64,000 nucleotides of DNA from Salticus scenicus (taxonomy: Eukaryota > Arthropoda > Arachnida > Araneae > Salticidae). Below are positions 58,416 to 64,000 of this stretch, one piece after another (positions within the stretch are counted from its first letter, which is position 1; each line of letters begins with the position of its first letter). The DNA lies in the NCBI GenBank assembly GCA_963930645.1, contig OZ005649.1, forward strand, positions 84,579,126 to 84,643,125. Reading direction: 5' to 3'. The translations under genes were made by a program, and so were the position numbers. Under the pieces are notes generated by a model. The model was not told where the DNA came from, ran no database searches, and worked only from the letters and a program-made list of their open reading frames with translations.

Positions 58416-59439
58416 AAAAAAAAAAAAGACGAAAGCGGGGAAACGACGAATGCGTGTTAAAGCCAAAACACGAAGAAAAAAATGTTTATGAATAAATACA
58501 CGACACAATGTATACAGTATACTACAATTAAAAAATAAATTTCTTTTTAAAAATCAGTAATTTTATGTTGCGTTTTTTGTTCCTTTTATAAATTATGCAG
58601 GAATCTTCTAGATTTATATATATTTTTTTTTTTCTGTCCTTTTCTGTAATTTCATGTACTTATATAAAAGTTAGTTTATTTTCAAACGCCATAATTATGT
58701 CATCAGCGTGAAAATTATTCTGTTTCTTCGCCGTCATTTTCATTTTTTGAAATTACAAGTTTCTTCTATGTTTTAGGATGCCGCATGTCGTAACGTCTTG
58801 ATTAATACAAATATTGTCACTAAATTTTGTACCAGATACATCCTCTGTTACACACAGCATATCTTAATCTACAAAATAGCATCATGATTTTCTTTTCCTT
58901 CTGTTTGGTATTTCGTACGTAACCGCATTTCACAAAATAATATTCTAAATTACTGGAGATGTTACTTACTGCTATGCTGAAAATTACAAAATGAATCGAT
59001 AGTCCGGAGACGTGGCATCACAATTTGGATCCTCCAATTAATTGCTTCCAATTGGGATTATATAAATACCTAAAATAATAAATTCCGACAAATAGAAGGT
59101 TTTAGAAAAAAACATCACTCGTGGCCCTAGGTAAAACACCCTCATTGTACCTGGGGCCAGACCTTACTGCACCTAGGGCCATTCTCTCAAAAGTAGATTT
59201 AACTTTGTAATGAATAGAAAATAAGCATATAAACATGTATTTTATAAAAGAAACAATATCAAGTAATATATTGTAGTATTTATTTATCATATAATAATTA
59301 TCATGTTGTTGCCATAATTTAAAACACGAAATTTTTACCTTTTTTTCTTCATTTCTTTGGGATATTCTAACAGAATGTTTTTTTTTTTTCCTTCAATTCC
59401 TTTTTTTTTTTTTTTTTTTTTTCTTTTCTGAAGTGTCTC
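58416..59439. other. AT-rich DNA
   Basis: A minus-strand stretch near 58690-58770 encodes an acidic KNENDGEETE-like piece that could be part of a transposase tail, but this is not secure. GGCCCTAGGT-type motifs at 59123-59172. Confidence 0.35.
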
Positions 59440-59876
59440 TTGGATTTCTAGATCTCTCTGGTTTTCGGTTATATTCTTGATGTGGGAGGTTCTGCTTTAG
59501 ATAAAGGTTATACTTAAGTTCGTACCTGTTAAATCAGGGCACACGAAAAGATGTTAGATGTTGAAGGTTTCAAAATTTCAATAGAACACGAAACAGAGAC
59601 ATCCAGTTCTATCACTGTTGGTTCAATTTCTCCTCGATTTTTTTTCTTTTAATGTATGGAGGGATCTTGTGTTTCAGTCACATTTAACTTAAATATTTAT
59701 CCTCAGTGAATGTGGTTTGATTCATTGGCTATATGCCGGATACACGAAAGCCTGATAGAATGTTTACAGAAGTAAAGGCTGACGGATAGGACTTGCCACT
59801 TTCAGCAACATCATATATAGTGATTGGTTTACCAGGGTTTGCCAGCATCCAATTGCTATAGGTTGCACTGTGTTTC
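59440..59876 (-). pseudogene. pogo/Tigger/jerky-like transposase C-terminal remnant
   Basis: On the minus strand from about 59860 downward the reading NWMLANPGKPITIYDVAESG, then AFTSVNILSGFRVSGI.PMN..TFTE matches the conserved end of the DDE_1 superfamily: a W..G....I.D.A......AF....NI..GF..SGI.P.....F pattern. A stop follows GI, and later codons contain several stops and shifts. The catalytic DDE part is missing; the TTAA-type MITE at 59881 sits exactly where upstream coding would continue. Confidence 0.7.
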
Positions 59877-59880
59877 TTAA

Positions 59881-60178
59881 CACTTTCTCGACCGCTGACG
59901 TAAATTCACGTCATTTATTAATATGAAAATACACCAGTGGGTGTTTCTTTTGAAATTTGTTCGTTATTTGTTTCTAAAAAATATACACAATATTCATATT
60001 TGTGAAATCAGTATACTATGGATGCAAATACTTTGATTGGAGAGAGATAATGATTAGAATGCATATTCATTTGTAATATAAATATGAATACGGAATTTGA
60101 AAAATTGTAGTTTATGAGAAAAACGCCCACAGGCGGACCTTACTGTCAAACAGACAAAAACATGCGGTCGCAAAAGTG
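59881..60178. mobile_element. TTAA-type (piggyBac-like) MITE
   Basis: The 298-bp insertion has ends CACTTTCTCGACCGC and (inverted) CACTTTTGCGACCGC, flanked by TTAA at 59877-59880 and 60179-60182. A GACGTAAATTCACGTC palindrome sits just inside the left end. It is unrelated in sequence to the 14.7-kb element and encodes no protein. Confidence 0.85.
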
Positions 60179-60189
60179 TTAAAAGGTCC

Positions 60190-60260
60190 ATACACACTGG
60201 CCCTAGGCACAAAGCAACGATCTCGCCCTAAGCACAAAGCAACGATCTGGCCCTAGGTAC
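60190..60260 (+). repeat. GGCCCTAGGCACAAAGCAAC tandem motif
   Basis: GCCCTA(G/A)GCACAAAGCAACGATCT occurs twice in a row, then GGCCCTAGGTAC. The same GGCCCTAGGTAC motif recurs at 60591 and around 59123-59172. Confidence 0.7.
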
Positions 60261-60615
60261 AAGTTTTGGTAACTTCATTCAAAATGCCTTGCACTAAAAA
60301 ATCCACATGCAGAGAGGACTAATTAAATATCTCATTTATTACTCAATATAACAAGCAAAATTATACACTAGAAATGAAAAAAAATATTTGACTCGCCTTT
60401 GTAAAATAGCAAAAGAGATGAGCTGCAAAATTTTACTTCAAACCATGTAAATTCGTTTTCTACATGTAACTTGTCAAAACTCTCTCCACAAAAGTCCAAA
60501 GTAGTTGTAAAAGTAGCAATTGGTGTTGTTACTCGCCCAATTGAGGAATAAAACTTAAAATTAAATATTATTCAAATAAAGGGGGGTGGCCCTAGGTACA
60601 CGTGTCTCTCTTATA

Positions 60616-61120
60616 CAGGGTGGTTTTGACATAATCTGCCAAACGAAAGGAGATGACGGAACAGCCCATGGGGATAATAAAACACCATGGAACACTTTCC
60701 TATCTCTAACCGTGTCCGAGTTATGGTAGATAGAATAAAAATCTGTTTTTTTCCATCCCGTCTGAAAAAAACCAAATTTGTGATCTTTCTGAAAAACCTA
60801 CACATAAATTAAACACATATTTGAAAAGAGAAGAGAGAAGAAAAAATCCTATAGGGCGACTCCATTTACATCAGGTTACCTTAATTTGACGGCGAGCTAC
60901 AATCGTTAAAATATTGGCGAAGTTTAAAATTGAGTTGTCACCAAATTCTTTAACCGGCAATTCTGAAACCACCGTTCAAGCTACAATCGGTCAAGTTTAC
61001 CGAAAACTTCTCCATTCCACAAGCTTTAAAATGAGCCCTCAATAAACCATATCGGTGTTCGAGTTCAGAAGAAATTTAGCCTTTTGTTTGAAATACATCA
61101 CTGAAAACGGCGTTCGTCGA
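60616..61120. repeat. left terminal inverted repeat
   Basis: About 505 bp, pairs with 62821-63331. Open frames inside it have no family signature. Confidence 0.9.
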
Positions 61121-61535
61121 AATTCGGCAAACGAAACGATGGTGAGTAAATTGAACGTATTCAAATTCGTGACTATCTGCATATGGACTCGCGGGTACAA
61201 AAGGCGAGTCTATCTGTAACAGCTCATTACTCGTCAGCTTCTTTTACGTTTTATACTGTTTATTGCTTCAGCATTTTCTTTACTTTGCCTGATCTCGGCA
61301 GATTCTTTTCACGCTGCTCTCACGTCTACTTGTTCTCTCTTAGTTCATACTTAGTATGTTTTCCTACATTGGTACGAATTAACCAAGTTGGTTCTTATTC
61401 CGTAGCATTTTTTTCTTCTACTTTTGTAAATTAATATTGAAATTTTATACCTTTTTGTTTACCCTTCTGAATTTCTTTTTCAATTAAAGTCATCACAGGG
61501 ATCAAATTGTCATACTTTCCAGCCTTTAAACAGAT

Positions 61536-62572
61536 ATGTCTACTTTTACAAATGAAGAGTACGCGGATATGCATTTTGTGTATATATATTGTGATGGTAA
61601 CTCTCGTATAGCCGGAGAAGAGTACCGTCTACGTTATCCACATCGTCGTGCGCCCAACCGTGCTGTATTTGCCGCAATTCACCAAAGGCTTATGGAGAGT
61701 GGGTCGTTCAGTAGAGTGTACGAAAGGGGCCATGGTCGACGCTCCGCCTACGCTGAGGATTCCATACTCGACCGTGTGGAGGAAAATCCAAATACGAGTT
61801 CACGCATACTTGCGAGAGAAGGTGAAATCTTCCAAAGTAAAGTGATGAATGTTTTGCGCTAAAAACCAGTATCATCCATACCACTTCACACCGGAACAAG
61901 AATTACGCCGCTCAGATTTCCAAAAGCGGGTAACATTCTACCCCTGGCTTTTAGAGCGAGATATTTCCTTAGAACGATACTGTGAACAGATGAGTCACTT
62001 TTCCCTCGATGGCATATTAAATTTACATAACTGGCATCATTACGCTCAACAAAATCGATTTGTAATATAAAACTCATCGTTCCAGACGCGATTCAACTTA
62101 AATGTTTGGCTTAGAATGTTTGGCGATCGCTTGATTAGTCCAAATGTGTTCCAAGGTCATCTGAGAAGCAATACATATTTGGAGTTTCTGGAACATCATC
62201 CTCCATGATTACTTGATGTCATTCCAGTACCCCAACGAGCAGAAATCACTTTCTAACACGATGGCGCCCCTACGTATTTTTCTAATGCCGTTCGGGACTT
62301 CTTGAATCAGCAGTATCCGCTATGGATTGGTCGTAATGGACCAATTCCTTGGCCACCTAGATCGACAGACCTCGCTCCATGTTTGTGGTTTCCTAAAGCA
62401 AGACGTTTACCGCACAGAAGGTGCCAGTTTGCAAGATTTAAGCAGCTGGATCGACGATGCAATAATAAAACTGAGGGATGAGCTTTCGCTAAGAGCTACT
62501 GTGCTTTCCATTCGTAAGCAGGCAAGGTCATGTATCAGGTGTGGGGGTGAACAATTTCAGCAGCGGCACTAA
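61536..62572 (+). pseudogene. Tc1/mariner-superfamily transposase with DUF4817-type HTH, dead
   Basis: The first frame (61536-61862, 108 codons) begins MSTFTNEEYADMHFVYIYCD and has the N-terminal helix-turn-helix (GNSRIAGEEYRLRYPHRRAP). It shifts to the frame of 61849, which covers DFQKRVTFYPWLLERD. The first catalytic Asp lies in a TDES motif (61986-61997) in another frame. The second is in HDGAP (Asp at 62260-62262), directly after an in-frame TAA that replaces an expected sense codon. The third is in STDLAP (62368-62370), 35 residues later. The C terminus (62327-62572) keeps the family's SIRKQARSCIRCGGEQFQQR ending. At least three frameshifts and two stops make it non-functional. Confidence 0.85.
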
Positions 62573-62820
62573 ATTTCACACATTCTTTCGAATGCATATG
62601 TGCTTTAATCATAAACGGGAGATACGCCATTGTTTTTGCATATTCCTTTGTGAAAGACGTGAGAAACGTCTTCTTTTGTTTCCATTCCATTATGTTTGTT
62701 AACTTAATACAATTGCTACTTTTCTTGTTTGTCTTTAAAACTTTCTTTTTTGCATCTGGCAAAACAGTGGCTTAAGGCGGACATGAAATCTGGAACGGCC
62801 ATGGCACCCCGTGAGTCTCC

Positions 62821-63331
62821 TTCTCGCCGAACGTCAAGTTCAGTGATGAATGTATTTCAAACAAAAGGCTAAATTTCGCCTGAACTAGAACACCGATATG
62901 GTTTACTATGTCCTCTTTCTGAAGCTTGTGGAATGGAGAAGTTTTTGGTAAATTTGACCGATTGAAGCTTGAACGGTGTTTGCAGAATTGTCGGTTAAAG
63001 ATTTTGGTGACAACTCGATTTTAAACTTCGCCAATATTTTAGCGCTTGCAGCTCGAAGTCAAATTAAGGTCTCCTGATGTAAATGGTGTCACCCGATAGG
63101 ATTTATTCTGCTTTTTCCAAATATGTGCTTATTTTGCGTGTAAGTGTTTCAGAAAGATCACTAATTTGGGTTTTTCCAAACGGGATAAGAAAAAAAAAAC
63201 AGATTTTTCTTCTAACTACCATAACTCGGAAACGGTTAGAGATAGGACAGGGTTTCTATGGTGTTTTTTTTCTCCCCATGGCCTGTTCTATCACCTCCTT
63301 TCGTTTAGCAGATTATGTCAAACTCACCCTG
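62821..63331. repeat. right terminal inverted repeat
   Basis: About 511 bp, reverse complement of 60616-61120 with scattered differences. Confidence 0.9.
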
Positions 63332-63333
63332 TA

Positions 63334-64000
63334 TATTAAGTACTATAACAATTGTTTACTTTTTAAAAACACGCGTTTAAATAATATATGGTTCTTCTTC
63401 TCATTATAAAAAGGAAAAAGGAAAAAAATGTATAAACGAACTTCTTAAGAACTTTTAATCTGATATTGGAAGATGCATTGCTTGAATTTTAAATATTCTA
63501 TAAACAAAACACTTTGAAGTATTTATTTATTTATTTATTTATTTATTTTAAGATCTTTAAAATCATTATTCTTCATAAAATTGAAAAAAACTGTACTTTT
63601 TTTAAATAAACAGAATAATATATATATATATATGTATGTAAATGCGTTTGCAAAAAATATTTTGTTAGAAAGTTAAGTAATAAATTGTTCATATATGAAT
63701 ATCAATTTGCTGAAATAATGATCCAAAAGTCTGATATGCATCATTTTAGAAGAAACATTACCATATATTTTATATATTTTTTCATGTATTTTTTCTCTCT
63801 TTTATCTAAGAGTCTAGAATGATTATTCAATTGTTTTTCAATAATGATGTATAAATGGCTCTCTTTCTCCCCTTTTATTTATTTTTTTTTTTTTCAAGAG
63901 CAAAGTGGAATTTTCGAAGCAATAACTAACCCCAGCTTCATAGATTTTGTTTCTTGCATCAAACTATAGAATATTCAATAGCAAAATGTGTTACATATAT
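63334..64000. other. AT-rich DNA
   Basis: (TTTA)n near 63520-63550 and (TA)n near 63618-63631. No gene seen before the window ends. Confidence 0.5.

Larger units (their letters stand above)
60616..63331 (+). mobile_element. Tc1/mariner-like transposon with ~500-bp terminal inverted repeats
   Basis: The 2716-bp element begins CAGGGTG and ends CACCCTG, with TA on both sides (60614-60615, 63332-63333). The inverted repeats span about 60616-61120 and 62821-63331, with blocks such as GACATAATCTGC.AAACGAAA, ACACCGATATGGTTTA and TTTTGTTTGAAATACAT matching in reverse complement. The repeats differ by many substitutions and small indels, so the element is old. A dead transposase lies between. Confidence 0.92.

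Noticed and set aside
58260..58508. Tyr/Ile-rich frames across (TA)n and (GT)n
   Set aside because: Microsatellite translations with no biological signature.
61183..61434. 83-codon frame upstream of the Tc1-like transposase
   Set aside because: Phe/Ser-rich, no known motif, and located between the inverted repeat and the real transposase start.

Overview
This window is AT-rich, intron- and intergenic-type DNA from an animal nuclear genome. The best guess is an arthropod, possibly an arachnid such as a spider. Base composition, dense A/T homopolymers, (TA)n microsatellites and the mix of mobile elements (Penelope-like, piggyBac-like, Tc1/mariner-like, hAT-like, RTE-like, tRNA-derived SINEs) all point that way. 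There is no prokaryotic gene organisation, no intact host gene and no rRNA, tRNA or CRISPR array that I can support. The species assignment is inference only.

Layout. 1-4.2 kb: AT-rich DNA with a speculative first exon near 2.86 kb and a minisatellite (3.69-4.16 kb). 4.2-4.64 kb: 3' end of a non-LTR retrotransposon. 6.4-11 kb: a 233-bp duplication, a 27-bp repeat and two CACTG-ended MITE-like elements. 14.7-16.2 kb: a piggyBac-like element with TTAA target sites whose transposase has lost its catalytic middle. 16.48-16.77 kb: two minus-strand exons of an unrecognised gene, both phase 0, the best host-gene signal here. 22-26 kb: two copies of a Tc1/mariner-type MITE and two diverged satellite arrays. 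27.8-29.65 kb: a Penelope-like element arranged as a large inverted repeat, with hammerhead-like ribozyme motifs in its terminal repeats, inserted into an older broken minus-strand reading frame. 34-35 kb: a nested foldback element. 36.2-43.8 kb: several satellite arrays interrupted by a SINE, a mariner MITE and a TTAA MITE. 43.8-54.2 kb: a family of interspersed elements with conserved ends and satellite-like interiors. 54.9-56.0 kb: two more SINE copies, one carrying a hAT-like MITE. 57.3-57.5 kb: a head-to-head pair of Penelope terminal repeats with a perfect 13-bp target duplication. 59.4-63.3 kb: a pogo/Tigger-like transposase fragment, a second TTAA MITE and a 2.7-kb Tc1/mariner-like element with ~500-bp terminal inverted repeats and a dead transposase.

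The window reads as a stratified record of transposition: target duplications and nesting give the relative order of many events. The most interesting items are the paired inverted Penelope structures with ribozyme-like termini, the two orphan exons, the satellite-bearing element family and the internally deleted piggyBac element whose two halves are joined out of frame. All coordinates come from hand counting and may be off by one or two bases.
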